A stretch of DNA of 64,000 nucleotides from Bradyrhizobium sp. NFR13 (lineage in GTDB: Bacteria; Pseudomonadota; Alphaproteobacteria; Rhizobiales; Xanthobacteraceae), in the NCBI RefSeq assembly GCF_900114605.1, contig NZ_FOTP01000010.1, forward strand, positions 62,001 to 126,000, read 5' to 3'. The notes beneath the pieces are model-generated. The model saw only the letters and a program-made list of their open reading frames with translations, was not told the DNA's origin and made no database searches. The position numbers and the translations under genes are program-made. Below, one piece after another: positions 26,606 to 34,926 of the stretch. How positions within the stretch are numbered: the first letter of the stretch is position 1; the number at the start of each line of letters is the position of its first letter.

Positions 26606-27115
26606 TTGCTCGACTGGTCGGAGATTATCCTGCGTCTCGGCGTCGCCGCCCTCGTCGGCGGCGCCATCGGCCTCAACCGCGACCTGCACGGCAAGCCCGT
26701 GGGCGTGCGCACGCTGGGGCTCGTCAGTCTGGCCACCGCCATGATCGTCGTGCTGGCCGATCCGCTCGGCAAAGGCGGCTTCACGGATGCCGGAAGCCGG
26801 GTCGTCCAGGGCATCCTCACAGGCGTCGGCTTTCTCGGTGCCGGCGTGATCTTCCATGCCGAGCGCCATTTCCGCGTCCGCGGCCTGACCAGCGCCGCCT
26901 GTGTCTGGCTGACAGCCTGTGTCGGCATCATGTGCGGCGCCGGCCACTGGCGCGTTGTCACCGTCTCGGTGGTGATCGCGTTCATCGTGCTGCTGCTCGG
27001 CGGCAAGGTCGAACGCGCCCTGCACCGCGTCTTCGGCGGCAAGGGCGATCCGACCTCGATCCCGATGGATGCGCCTCAGTCGTCCGACGCCGGTCCGCAC
27101 CAGCCCGGCAAATAG
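26606..27115 (+). CDS. MgtC/SapB-family membrane protein
   Basis: A 169-residue membrane protein with four to five hydrophobic helices. The MgtC core is recognisable by IGLNRDLHGKPVGVRTLG near residue 22 and by GVGFLGAGVIFH and VRGLTSAACVWLTA further on. MgtC proteins are linked to magnesium limitation, and in pathogens to ATP synthase control. The small C-terminal soluble domain of longer MgtC proteins is missing, as in the SapB subgroup. The start is TTG, with GAAGGA 8 bases upstream. Its 3' end overlaps the convergent ParB-like gene by 40 bases. Confidence 0.88.
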   Translation: MLDWSEIILRLGVAALVGGAIGLNRDLHGKPVGVRTLGLVSLATAMIVVLADPLGKGGFTDAGSRVVQGILTGVGFLGAGVIFHAERHFRVRGLTSAACVWLTACVGIMCGAGHWRVVTVSVVIAFIVLLLGGKVERALHRVFGGKGDPTSIPMDAPQSSDAGPHQPGK

Positions 27116-27702
27116 ATCGCATCCTTGCTCTTGGCGATCGCCAGCGCCTTCTCCAATGCCTTGGCGAAATCGGCCTCGACCTCCTTGGTGGAGAGCCGGC
27201 TGCGAAACAGGTCCGCCCAGAGGAATTCGCTGAACGGCGTAGTGTCCTTGGCATAGCCGCCGGCACGGCGAATTTCGCCGGCCAGGCTGCGGAACGGATC
27301 GTCCTTCAGGCCCGTCACCGATTTCGGAATATCCTTGAACTGCCGTCGCTCGCCCTTGGCGTCATAGGGATAGGCCCAGCGGCGGTGATCGAGCACGCCC
27401 CAGAAGGCTTTCATATCGACCATCGTGAGATCCGCGATCACGGTGACGAGCACATCCTTCACGCCTTCGTCATGCAACGCACGTGCGAGATGATGGTGAT
27501 CGACCACGTAGTGACGCTGGTCCGGGCCGAGCACCACGGGGATCATGTGTTGGCCAAGCAGTTCTGCCTTTTTGCGCTCGGACTTGTGCGCGCGCCAGCG
27601 TTTGCGCTTCTCCTTCACCTCGCGCATGCCCACCGTCATCTGCGTTGGCCGCAGCGACAGGATCGGGACCGGATCCAGTAACGGTTCGCGTGTGTTCGGC
27701 AT
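27076..27702 (-). CDS. ParB-like nuclease-fold protein (ParBc_2 type)
   Basis: A 208-residue protein of the short ParB-like family found as single genes in many proteobacteria, not the chromosome-partition ParB. It begins with PILSLRPTQMTVGMREV and has YVVDHHHLARALHD, the counterpart of the ParB nucleotide-binding DxHHR-type loop, followed by an all-alpha C-terminal half with GGYAKDTTPFSEFLWAD. No parA or parS-like repeats accompany it. The start at MPNTREP is favoured over MGGHMPN, five residues earlier. Function is unknown; CTPase or sulfiredoxin-like activity is possible for the fold. Confidence 0.8.
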   Translation of the reverse strand: MPNTREPLLDPVPILSLRPTQMTVGMREVKEKRKRWRAHKSERKKAELLGQHMIPVVLGPDQRHYVVDHHHLARALHDEGVKDVLVTVIADLTMVDMKAFWGVLDHRRWAYPYDAKGERRQFKDIPKSVTGLKDDPFRSLAGEIRRAGGYAKDTTPFSEFLWADLFRSRLSTKEVEADFAKALEKALAIAKSKDAIYLPGWCGPASDD

Positions 27703-27879
27703 GTGGCCTCCCATCTATCCGACGTTTCATCGGAGCAAACTATGGCATGGCCGCCGCGCCGAGGCGGATCAGTTCCACGTCATTTCTGACGATTGCCGCA
27801 TCTGTGCCATGCGGACTTTATCTGCGCGAAGCAGCCACATCGTGCTACACTCCAGCATTGCATGCGCAGACCCACGACC

Positions 27880-28227
27880 ATGAAGACCCAGCAGCCGATT
27901 ATCAGAGAGGATGACGAGCACCGCGTGCTTCGTTTCGTGCCGCGCACCTCGGCGACGCTGCCACACCATCCCACCGCTCCCGCCGACCACCCCCGCCGCC
28001 GCCAGACCACCGGCGCCAGCGACCTGTCCCGCTACCAGCAGGCACAGGACGACCCCGACGACTTCCGTCACCGGATGCTGGCCAATAGCGCGGCCTTCGG
28101 CTTTACGGTGATCCTTGTGGGTGTAGGGATCTGGCTCGCGGTCAGCATCGCCGATCTCCGCAAAACCCAGGATTGCGTGTTGATGGGCCGCCGGGACTGC
28201 GCCCACATTGTTGCGCCGCACGGCTGA
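27880..28227 (+). CDS. Small single-pass membrane protein
   Basis: A predicted 115-residue protein. It has a polar, proline- and histidine-rich N-terminal half, DLSRYQQAQDDPDDF, then one hydrophobic helix (AFGFTVILVGVGIWLAV, about residues 72-92) and a short tail with two cysteines. I do not recognise the family. Codon positions look coding from about 27880 on, and an ATG at 27862 is an alternative start. It precedes the lipid A locus by 190 bases and is not clearly part of it. Confidence 0.5.
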   Translation: MKTQQPIIREDDEHRVLRFVPRTSATLPHHPTAPADHPRRRQTTGASDLSRYQQAQDDPDDFRHRMLANSAAFGFTVILVGVGIWLAVSIADLRKTQDCVLMGRRDCAHIVAPHG

Positions 28228-28416
28228 GGGCGCCCGCCGCCCCTTTCCACAGCCCACAGCGGCTGGTGAGCAGGCGCTCAACTGCATTGAACTGCCGCTC
28301 CCGCTCCGATATACGGGCAATCGACTCTATGCGGCGGACCGGGACTGTCCCGGGGCGAAGCCCTGTCTTTGCGCGCGCCGATCGAAAATTGTCTTCAATA
28401 TATCAAAGGCTTAGTA

Positions 28417-28698
28417 ATGTCCTCCACATTCGATCAGGTCGCTACAATCATCGCCGAGACTTGCGACATCCCTCGCGACACGATCACGCCGGAAAGCCAC
28501 GCCATCGACGATCTGGGGATCGACAGCCTCGACTTCCTGGATATCGCTTTTGCGATCGACAAGGCGTTCGGGATCAAGCTGCCGCTGGAAAAATGGACCC
28601 AGGAGGTCAATGACGGCAAGGCGACCACCGAGCAGTATTTCGTCCTGAAGAACCTCAGCGCGCGCATCGACGAATTGGTCGCGGCCAAGGGCGCGTAA
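28417..28698 (+). CDS. acpXL: Acyl carrier protein AcpXL
   Basis: A 93-residue specialised carrier protein on which the 27-hydroxy-octacosanoate-type very long chain acid of rhizobial lipid A is built. The phosphopantetheine serine is Ser37 in [11 protein letters not shown]. The downstream signature [12 protein letters not shown] and [14 protein letters not shown] closely follow Rhizobium AcpXL and distinguish it from housekeeping AcpP. It is the first gene of the six-gene acpXL-lpxXL locus, all on the plus strand. The upstream 190 bases must carry the promoter. Confidence 0.96.
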   Translation: MSSTFDQVATIIAETCDIPRDTITPESHAIDDLGIDSLDFLDIAFAIDKAFGIKLPLEKWTQEVNDGKATTEQYFVLKNLSARIDELVAAKGA

Positions 28699-28707
28699 CG
28701 CCCGGCC

Positions 28708-29181
28708 ATGAACCTCGAATATTTTCACCTGATCGACCGTATCACCGACCTCAATGTGGCCGAACGGACGATCACGGTTGAAGCGAACGTCCCGGAAAAG
28801 AGCACCATCTTCGAGGGCCACTTCCCGGGCTACCCCTTGATGCCCGGCGTGCTGCTGATCGAGTCGATGGCGCAGACTTCGGGCTGGCTGCTGATCGCAC
28901 TGATGAAGTTCGAGCGCATGCCGTTCCTGGCTGCGGTGAAGGAAGCCAAGATGCGCACCTTCATCACACCCGGCACGAAGCTGGACATCAACGCCAGCGT
29001 GCTGCACGAGGGCGACGGCTTCTTCATGACCACGGTCAAGATCAAGGTCGATGGCAAGCTGACCTGTAACGCGCAGCTCACCTTCAAGACCGTTCCATTC
29101 CCTCATCCGGATCTGCGTGGACACATGGACATCGTGGCCAAGCGCATCGGATTTCCGCTACAGGCGATCACCAATGGCTGA
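28708..29181 (+). CDS. fabZXL: 3-hydroxyacyl-ACP dehydratase for VLCFA synthesis
   Basis: A 157-residue hot-dog-fold dehydratase of the FabZ type serving the very long chain acid of lipid A. The catalytic pair is His38 in FEGHFPGYPLMPG and Glu52 in LLIESMAQ. It begins 9 bases after acpXL and overlaps the start of fabF2XL by 8 bases, so translation is probably coupled. Housekeeping FabZ is expected elsewhere, near lpxD and lpxA. Confidence 0.93.
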   Translation: MNLEYFHLIDRITDLNVAERTITVEANVPEKSTIFEGHFPGYPLMPGVLLIESMAQTSGWLLIALMKFERMPFLAAVKEAKMRTFITPGTKLDINASVLHEGDGFFMTTVKIKVDGKLTCNAQLTFKTVPFPHPDLRGHMDIVAKRIGFPLQAITNG

Positions 29182-30379
29182 AACCCGTCCTGTCGTTACC
29201 GAGCCGGTCGAAGCGTGGATCACCGGCATCGGCCTCGCGTCCTCACTCGGCGAAGGCCCCGACGCGCATTGGGAAGCCCTCAACGCCAAACGCGTGAATG
29301 TCGACGAGACGAGCTTCGCGCCTTACGTCGTGCATCCGCTGTCGCCGCTGACCTATGACGCGCAGATCCCGAAGAAAGGCGATCAGCGTCAGATGGAAGC
29401 CTGGCAGCGCATCGGGACCTATGCCGCCGGCCTCGCGCTCGATTCTGCCGGCGTGAAGGGCAACAAGGACATCCTGTCGAAGATGGACATGATCGTCGCC
29501 GCCGGTGGCGGGGAACGCGATCTCAACGTCGATTCCAGCATCCTGAACGCGGAAGCCTATGGCAGCGCGACACCGAGCTATCTGAACGAGAAGCTGCTTA
29601 ACGATCTTCGTCCCACACTCTTTCTCGCGCAGCTTTCCAACCTGCTCGCCGGCAATATTGCCATCGTGCATGGCGTCACCGGCTCGTCCCGCACCTTCAT
29701 GGGTGAGGAAGCTGCCGGCGTGGACGCGGTCCGCATCGCGCTTGCGCGTATCGCGGACGGACAGAGCGACATCGCCCTTGTCGGCGCCGGTCACAACGGC
29801 GAGCGCAAGGACATGTTGCTGCTGTATGAATTCGACAATTTCAACCTGCGCGACAAGCATTCGTCGGTCTGGGATCGCAAGGACCATAGCGGGTTTGCGC
29901 TTGGCTCCGGCGGTGCCTTCCTCGTCATCGAATCGAAGGCCCATGCGGAAGCGCGGGGCGCCAAGCCATTCGCGCGGCTGAAGACCGTCATTGCCGATCG
30001 CGCCCGCCGCAAGGACGCCGGCGAAGTGACCGCTTCGCTCGACAAACTTTGGACCAATCTCGGTCCGCTGAAGCAGGATGCTGCGATCATCACCGGCGCG
30101 ACTGGTGCGGAGCCTGCGACCTCGGAAGAACTGAGCTTCCTCAAGAAGCACGCCGATGTCGCCGTGCGTGCGACGGGCACGACATTCGGCCATGCGGTCG
30201 AGACGCAATTTCCGCTCGGCATCGGCCTTGCGGCACTCGCGATCTCGCGCGGAGCGCTTTATCCGCCCAACGATTCTACTGGCGTCGAGATTGAAATGTC
30301 GAAGCCGCCTTCCCAGATTGTCGTGATCGGGACGGGTCACTGGCGCGGCGAAGGCATGGCGCTGGTTGAAGCCATTTAA
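29174..30379 (+). CDS. fabF2XL: 3-ketoacyl-ACP synthase-like subunit FabF2XL, active-site cysteine absent
   Basis: A 401-residue KAS II-like thiolase-fold protein of the lipid A very long chain acid locus. Aligned by eye with FabF1XL, the nucleophile Cys176 corresponds to Ser172 (GVTGSSRTFMG), and the first catalytic histidine of the NAHGTGT motif corresponds to alanine (ITGATGAEP). The second histidine region (TTFGHAVET) is kept. This pattern recalls the chain-length factor of aromatic PKS ketosynthase pairs, so FabF2XL may be a non-condensing partner of FabF1XL. That role is an inference. The start MAETRPVV overlaps fabZXL by 8 bases. Confidence 0.9.
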   Translation: MAETRPVVTEPVEAWITGIGLASSLGEGPDAHWEALNAKRVNVDETSFAPYVVHPLSPLTYDAQIPKKGDQRQMEAWQRIGTYAAGLALDSAGVKGNKDILSKMDMIVAAGGGERDLNVDSSILNAEAYGSATPSYLNEKLLNDLRPTLFLAQLSNLLAGNIAIVHGVTGSSRTFMGEEAAGVDAVRIALARIADGQSDIALVGAGHNGERKDMLLLYEFDNFNLRDKHSSVWDRKDHSGFALGSGGAFLVIESKAHAEARGAKPFARLKTVIADRARRKDAGEVTASLDKLWTNLGPLKQDAAIITGATGAEPATSEELSFLKKHADVAVRATGTTFGHAVETQFPLGIGLAALAISRGALYPPNDSTGVEIEMSKPPSQIVVIGTGHWRGEGMALVEAI

Positions 30380-30383
30380 AGTC

Positions 30384-30434
30384 TGAGCATGATCTTGTTC
30401 GAAGGCCGGTATCCGCTTTTCGGGATCATGCTCA
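30384..30434. repeat. Palindromic intergenic repeat of the GAGCATGATC type
   Basis: A 51-base imperfect palindrome with perfect 11-bp outer arms TGAGCATGATC / GATCATGCTCA. It lies between fabF2XL and fabF1XL. The core includes ccggtatccgctttt. This type of element is scattered in intergenic regions of Bradyrhizobium and Rhodopseudomonas genomes. It could fold in the mRNA and stabilise or attenuate the downstream message. Confidence 0.8.
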
Positions 30435-30467
30435 AGTCAAGCGGCCCGCATGGGCGACGGAGAGAGC

Positions 30468-31748
30468 ATGTCAGCAACGCGCGATAAATTCGGCCGACCG
30501 ATCGTTGTCGTCACCGGCATGGGAGTCGCGACCTCGCTGGGCGCAGGCAAGGCTGACAACTGGGCCAAGCTCACGGCCGGCGAATCCGGCATCCGCACCA
30601 TCACCCGCTTCCCCATCGAGGGCATGAAGACCACGATGGCCGGCACTGTGGATTTCGTCGCCGTCGATCCGTTCTCCTCCACCGATCTTTCCGAGAAGCT
30701 CGGCGAGATGGTTGCCGAGGAAGCGATCGCGCAGGCCGGTATTGGCCGCAAGGGCGACTTCCCCGGCCCGCTCTTCCTTGCCGTTGCGCCCGTTGAGGTG
30801 GAATGGCCGCAGCGCCAGGCGCTCGCCAAGGCCGCCGGTGCGAACACCGACATCAATTACGACACGTTGCTGCGCGCCGCCGGCTCCGGCGGTTTCACCG
30901 AGTATCATCGCCGCTTCCTGTTCGGCTCGGTGGCCGACAGCCTGGCTGACACATTCGGCACCAAGGGCTCGCCGATCTCGCTATCGACGGCCTGTGCATC
31001 GGGCGCGACCGCGATCCAGCTCGGTGTGGAAGCGATCCGCCGCGGCGAAGCCGATGCAGCGCTCTGCGTCGGCACCGATGGCTCGGTCAATCCGGAAGCA
31101 TTGATCCGTTTCTCGCTGCTCTCGGCGCTGTCGACCAACAATGAGACGCCCGCCAAGGCCTCCCGCCCGTTCGCCAAGAACCGCGAAGGCTTTGTGATGG
31201 CTGAAGGCGCTGGTGCGCTGGTGCTGGAGAGCCTGGAATCGGCGACCGCGCGTGGTGCGAAGATCCTCGGCGTCGTGGCCGGCTGCGGCGAGCTCGCGGA
31301 TTCCTTCCACCGCACCCGCTCCAGCCCGGACGGCAAGCCGATCATCGGCTGCGTGAACAATGCGCTGATCGATGCCAGCATGACCGTCGACAAGATCGAC
31401 TACATCAACGCCCACGGCACCGGCACGCCGGAAAACGACAAGATGGAATATCTCGGGATTTCCACCGTGTTCGGTGAGCTCGCCAAGACCATTCCTGTCT
31501 CGTCCAACAAGTCCATGGTCGGCCACACCCTCTCCGCCGCGGGCGCGGTCGAAGCCGTGTTCTCGCTGCTGACCCTGGAACATCAGCGGATCCCGCCGAC
31601 GATCAATTACGATGTTCCCGATCCGGCCATTCCGTTCGACGTGGTTCCCAATACCGCCCGCGACGCAAAGGTCACCGCCGTGATGTCGAATTCTTTCGGC
31701 TTTGGCGGCCAGAATGCCTCGCTGATCCTCACCGGCGAGCCCGTTTAG
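30468..31748 (+). CDS. fabF1XL: 3-ketoacyl-ACP synthase FabF1XL
   Basis: A 426-residue KAS II enzyme that condenses malonyl-ACP with the growing chain on AcpXL. All three catalytic residues are visible: Cys176 in STACASGAT, the histidine of NAHGTGTPEND and that of SMVGHTLSAAG. The start MSATRDKFGRP has GGAGAG a few bases upstream; an ATG at 30450 lacks such a site. It is separated from fabF2XL by a palindromic repeat and followed by adh2XL after 93 bases. Confidence 0.95.
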   Translation: MSATRDKFGRPIVVVTGMGVATSLGAGKADNWAKLTAGESGIRTITRFPIEGMKTTMAGTVDFVAVDPFSSTDLSEKLGEMVAEEAIAQAGIGRKGDFPGPLFLAVAPVEVEWPQRQALAKAAGANTDINYDTLLRAAGSGGFTEYHRRFLFGSVADSLADTFGTKGSPISLSTACASGATAIQLGVEAIRRGEADAALCVGTDGSVNPEALIRFSLLSALSTNNETPAKASRPFAKNREGFVMAEGAGALVLESLESATARGAKILGVVAGCGELADSFHRTRSSPDGKPIIGCVNNALIDASMTVDKIDYINAHGTGTPENDKMEYLGISTVFGELAKTIPVSSNKSMVGHTLSAAGAVEAVFSLLTLEHQRIPPTINYDVPDPAIPFDVVPNTARDAKVTAVMSNSFGFGGQNASLILTGEPV

Positions 31749-31841
31749 GGCTCCCTGCGCCCTTGGCCGGTTGACGCGCCAGCGTTAACCGGCGATACGC
31801 AAGCCACACAAATTCAACGCCTTACTCGGAGACACGGTGTC

Positions 31842-32864
31842 ATGCGTGCGCTCAATCTTGCTGCTGAACGCGAGCTCATCACCGCCGACGTTCCCCCGCC
31901 CCCGCCCCCCGCAGCCGGCGAAGTGCAGATCCGCGTCAAGGCGGTCGGCCTCAACCATATCGACGTCTGGGGCTATCGCGGCATGGCCTTCGCCAAGCGC
32001 AAGCTGCCGATCACCATTGGCGCTGAAGCATCGGGCGAGATCGCCGCGGTCGGCGAAGGCGTCACCAATTTCAAGCCGGGCCAGAAGGTCGCCATGTATG
32101 GCGCGCTGACCTGCGGCCACTGCAAAGCCTGTCAGGAAGGCCGTGACAATTTCTGCGAAAACGTCGGCGGTCTCTACGGTTTCCATATCGACGGCTTTGC
32201 GCGCGAGTTGATGAACATGCCGGCGCGGCTGGTGATCCCCGCCCCCGACAAGCTCTCGTTCCGCGACATCGCCTGCGCGCCGATCGCGTTCTCCACCGTG
32301 CAGCACATGCTGTTCGATAACGCCAAGCTGCAGCCGGGTGAGACCATTCTCGTCCATGCTGGCGGCTCGGGCATCGGCACGGTCGCCATCATGATGGCGA
32401 AGAAAATCGGCTGCACCGTCATCACCACCGTGGGCGACGACAGCAAGTTCGAGGGCGTGAAGAAGCTCGGCGCCGACTACGTGATCAATTATCGCAAGGA
32501 TCGCTTCGAGGGTGAAACGCGCAAGATCACCAAGAAGAAGGGCGTCGATGTCGTGTTCGAGCATGTTGGTGCCGACACGTTCAACGGCTCGCTGCTGGTG
32601 ATGAAGCGCGGCGGCCGTCTGGTCACCTGCGGCTCGACCTCGGGCCCGAGCACGACCATCAATCTGATGCAGTTGTTCCAGCAGCAGTACCGCATCTTCG
32701 GTTCGTTTGGCGCCTCGATGCGCAATATCTCCGAGAGCCTCGACAAGATGGCTGACGGCATGCTGCCTGTGATCGACACCGAAGTGCCGTTCGACGACGT
32801 CGCTACCGCGCTGAAGCGGATGGAGACGCGTCAGGTGTTCGGCAAGATCATCGTCCACTTCTGA
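31842..32864 (+). CDS. adh2XL: Zinc-dependent alcohol dehydrogenase-like protein Adh2XL
   Basis: A 340-residue medium-chain dehydrogenase/reductase. The proton-relay GHE-like segment reads GAEASGEI, the structural-zinc cysteines are in GALTCGHCKACQEGRDNFC, and the nucleotide-binding loop reads HAGGSGIGTVAIMMAK. In rhizobia this gene always sits between fabF1XL and lpxXL, and it is thought to act as an enoyl- or ketoreductase during very long chain acid synthesis; its exact reaction is not established. Its stop overlaps the lpxXL start by one base (TGATG). Confidence 0.9.
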   Translation: MRALNLAAERELITADVPPPPPPAAGEVQIRVKAVGLNHIDVWGYRGMAFAKRKLPITIGAEASGEIAAVGEGVTNFKPGQKVAMYGALTCGHCKACQEGRDNFCENVGGLYGFHIDGFARELMNMPARLVIPAPDKLSFRDIACAPIAFSTVQHMLFDNAKLQPGETILVHAGGSGIGTVAIMMAKKIGCTVITTVGDDSKFEGVKKLGADYVINYRKDRFEGETRKITKKKGVDVVFEHVGADTFNGSLLVMKRGGRLVTCGSTSGPSTTINLMQLFQQQYRIFGSFGASMRNISESLDKMADGMLPVIDTEVPFDDVATALKRMETRQVFGKIIVHF

Positions 32865-33799
32865 TGCTCCGCCTGCTGCTTCGCACCAAGGCCCGCATTC
32901 GCGATGCCGTGAAGCCTGCAGGCGAAGCCGCTGTTGGCGCGTTGACTATCGGCATGCTGCGCACCACCCGCTATTTCGATCCAATCAAGACCGCCAATCT
33001 GTTTGGCCGGATTACCAAGCGGATCGGGCCGCTGTTTCGCGAAGACAGGATCGCGCGGGCCAATCTCGCCGCCGCCTTTCCCGAGAAATCGCCGGAAGAG
33101 ATCGGGAAGATCTTGGCCGGCGTATGGGACAATATGGGCCGCATCGGCGCCGAGTTTGCGCATCTCGACCGCATCTGGGATTACGACCCGGCGAATCCCG
33201 GCAAGCCCTCCAATGTCGAATTCTCAAAGCGCACGGCCGAAATTTTCGATCAGCTGCGCGATGACGGCAAGCCTGCGCTGATCTTCGCCAGCCATCTCGG
33301 CAATTGGGAAATCCCCGCACTTGCCGCCGTGGCGCACGGGCTCAATGCGGCGGTGCTGTATCGGCCGCCGAACATCGCCGCCGCCGATCGTGCCATCAAG
33401 ACGATCCGCGCTGTCAGCATGGGCAATCTGATTGCCGCGAGCCCTGAGGCGCCGGTGAAGCTCGCGCACGCGCTGAGTGACGGCCAGCACGTGGCGATGC
33501 TGGTGGATCAATGGTTTGGCAAAGGGGTCGAGGTGGATTTCTTCGGCCGCAAAACGCGCGCCAATCCGACGCTGGCGCGGCTGCTGCGTCAGGTCGACTG
33601 CCCGATCCACGGCGTCCGCGTCATCCGCCTGCCCGATCACCGTTTCCGCATCGAACTGTCGGAAGAAGTGAAGCCTGCGCGCGATGCGAATGGCAAGGTC
33701 GACATTCAGGGCACCATGCAGGCGGTGACATCCGTGCTGGAAGGCTGGATCCGGGAATATCCGGAGCAGTGGCTGTGGCTACATCGCCGGTGGCGATAG
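32864..33799 (+). CDS. lpxXL: Lipid A very-long-chain acyltransferase LpxXL
   Basis: A 311-residue inner-membrane acyltransferase of the HtrB/LpxL family that transfers the very long chain hydroxy acid from AcpXL to lipid A. The catalytic HX4E motif is His144-Glu149 in FASHLGNWEIP. Other family features are the LYRPPN segment, LVDQWFGKGVEVDFFG, and the C-terminal EYPEQWLWLHRRWR. Its start is translationally coupled to adh2XL. It closes the locus; the next gene converges from the opposite strand 3 bases later. Confidence 0.95.
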   Translation: MLRLLLRTKARIRDAVKPAGEAAVGALTIGMLRTTRYFDPIKTANLFGRITKRIGPLFREDRIARANLAAAFPEKSPEEIGKILAGVWDNMGRIGAEFAHLDRIWDYDPANPGKPSNVEFSKRTAEIFDQLRDDGKPALIFASHLGNWEIPALAAVAHGLNAAVLYRPPNIAAADRAIKTIRAVSMGNLIAASPEAPVKLAHALSDGQHVAMLVDQWFGKGVEVDFFGRKTRANPTLARLLRQVDCPIHGVRVIRLPDHRFRIELSEEVKPARDANGKVDIQGTMQAVTSVLEGWIREYPEQWLWLHRRWR

Positions 33800-33802
33800 T
33801 AC

Positions 33803-34912
33803 TCAGCGCCCCGTCTTCACTTTCGTCCAGAGCCGGTTGATCACACGCTGCGTGCCGGGATCGCGCGCCGTAATGACGAACAGCTTCTGCAGCATCACGT
33901 CGTCCGGATAGATCGTCTTGTCATTCAAAATCTTCGGGTCGATCAGCTTCTGGCTGGCCAAATTGCCATTGGCATAGCCGAGGAAATCGGAATTCTTCGC
34001 GGCGACATCCGACCGGTAGAGGTAGTTGATCAGCTCATAGGCCTCACTGACGTTCTTCGCATTGGCCGGGATCGCGAAGTTGTCGAAGAACATCTGCGCG
34101 CCCTCTTTCGGCACTGCATAGCCGATCTCGACGCCATTCTTCGCTTCCTCTGCCCGCGCACGCGCCTGGATGATATCGCCGGACCAGCCAACCACGAGAC
34201 AGATCTCGCCGGTCGCCAGCGCGCTCAGATATTCGGAGGAGTGAAACTTGCGGACGCTGCCTCTGATCTTGCCGACAAGATCTGCGGCCTTTTCGAGGTC
34301 AGGCTGCTTGGTGGAATTGGGATCGAGACCCAACGCATTCAACGCCGCCGGCAGAATGTCATCGGCGGAGTCCAGCATATGGACGCCGCAATCCTTGAAC
34401 TTCGCAAGGTTCTCCGGCTTGAAGACAATATCCCAGCTATCGATCTTCGCATCGGGCCCGAGGACTTTGGCGACCTGCTTGACGTTGTAGCCGATGCCCG
34501 TGGTGCCCCACATATAGTTCGCGGCAAACTGGTTGCCGGGATCGTAGATCGCGAGGCGCTTCGTCACCTCCGGCCAGGCATTGGCGAGGTTCGGCAGTTT
34601 CGCCTTGTCGAGCTTCTGAAATACTTTGGCAGTGATCTGGCGCTGCAGGAAATAGGCCGTCGGCACCACGACGTCGTAACCGGACTTGCCGGCGAGCAAT
34701 CGTGTCTCCAGCGTCTCATTGGCATCGAAAGTGTCATAGACGACCTTGATGCCGGTCTCTTTCGTAAACGCCTCCAGCACGCCAGGCGCCATATAGTTCG
34801 ACCAGTTGTAGAAGTTGACGGTGCGCTCCGGTTTCTGGTCTTGCGCTTGTACCTGCACGGGCAATGACCACAGCAGCGCCGTTCCGACGACCCACGCTAT
34901 CCCCTTGCCCAT
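33803..34912 (-). CDS. Polyamine ABC transporter substrate-binding protein (PotD/PotF family)
   Basis: A 369-residue exported binding protein for putrescine or spermidine. A signal peptide of about 24 residues ends VQAQ, followed by NFYNWSNYMAPGVLEAFTKETGIKVVYD-type sequence (start: TVNFYNWSNYMAPG). MWGTTGIGYN in the middle is a family landmark. The start at 34912 has GGGGAG 9 bases upstream, and a TTG at 34921 sits too close to it. No ABC permease or ATPase genes are adjacent, so this is an orphan binding protein serving a transporter encoded elsewhere. Confidence 0.9.
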   Translation of the reverse strand: MGKGIAWVVGTALLWSLPVQVQAQDQKPERTVNFYNWSNYMAPGVLEAFTKETGIKVVYDTFDANETLETRLLAGKSGYDVVVPTAYFLQRQITAKVFQKLDKAKLPNLANAWPEVTKRLAIYDPGNQFAANYMWGTTGIGYNVKQVAKVLGPDAKIDSWDIVFKPENLAKFKDCGVHMLDSADDILPAALNALGLDPNSTKQPDLEKAADLVGKIRGSVRKFHSSEYLSALATGEICLVVGWSGDIIQARARAEEAKNGVEIGYAVPKEGAQMFFDNFAIPANAKNVSEAYELINYLYRSDVAAKNSDFLGYANGNLASQKLIDPKILNDKTIYPDDVMLQKLFVITARDPGTQRVINRLWTKVKTGR

Positions 34913-34926
34913 GCGTATCAACTCCC

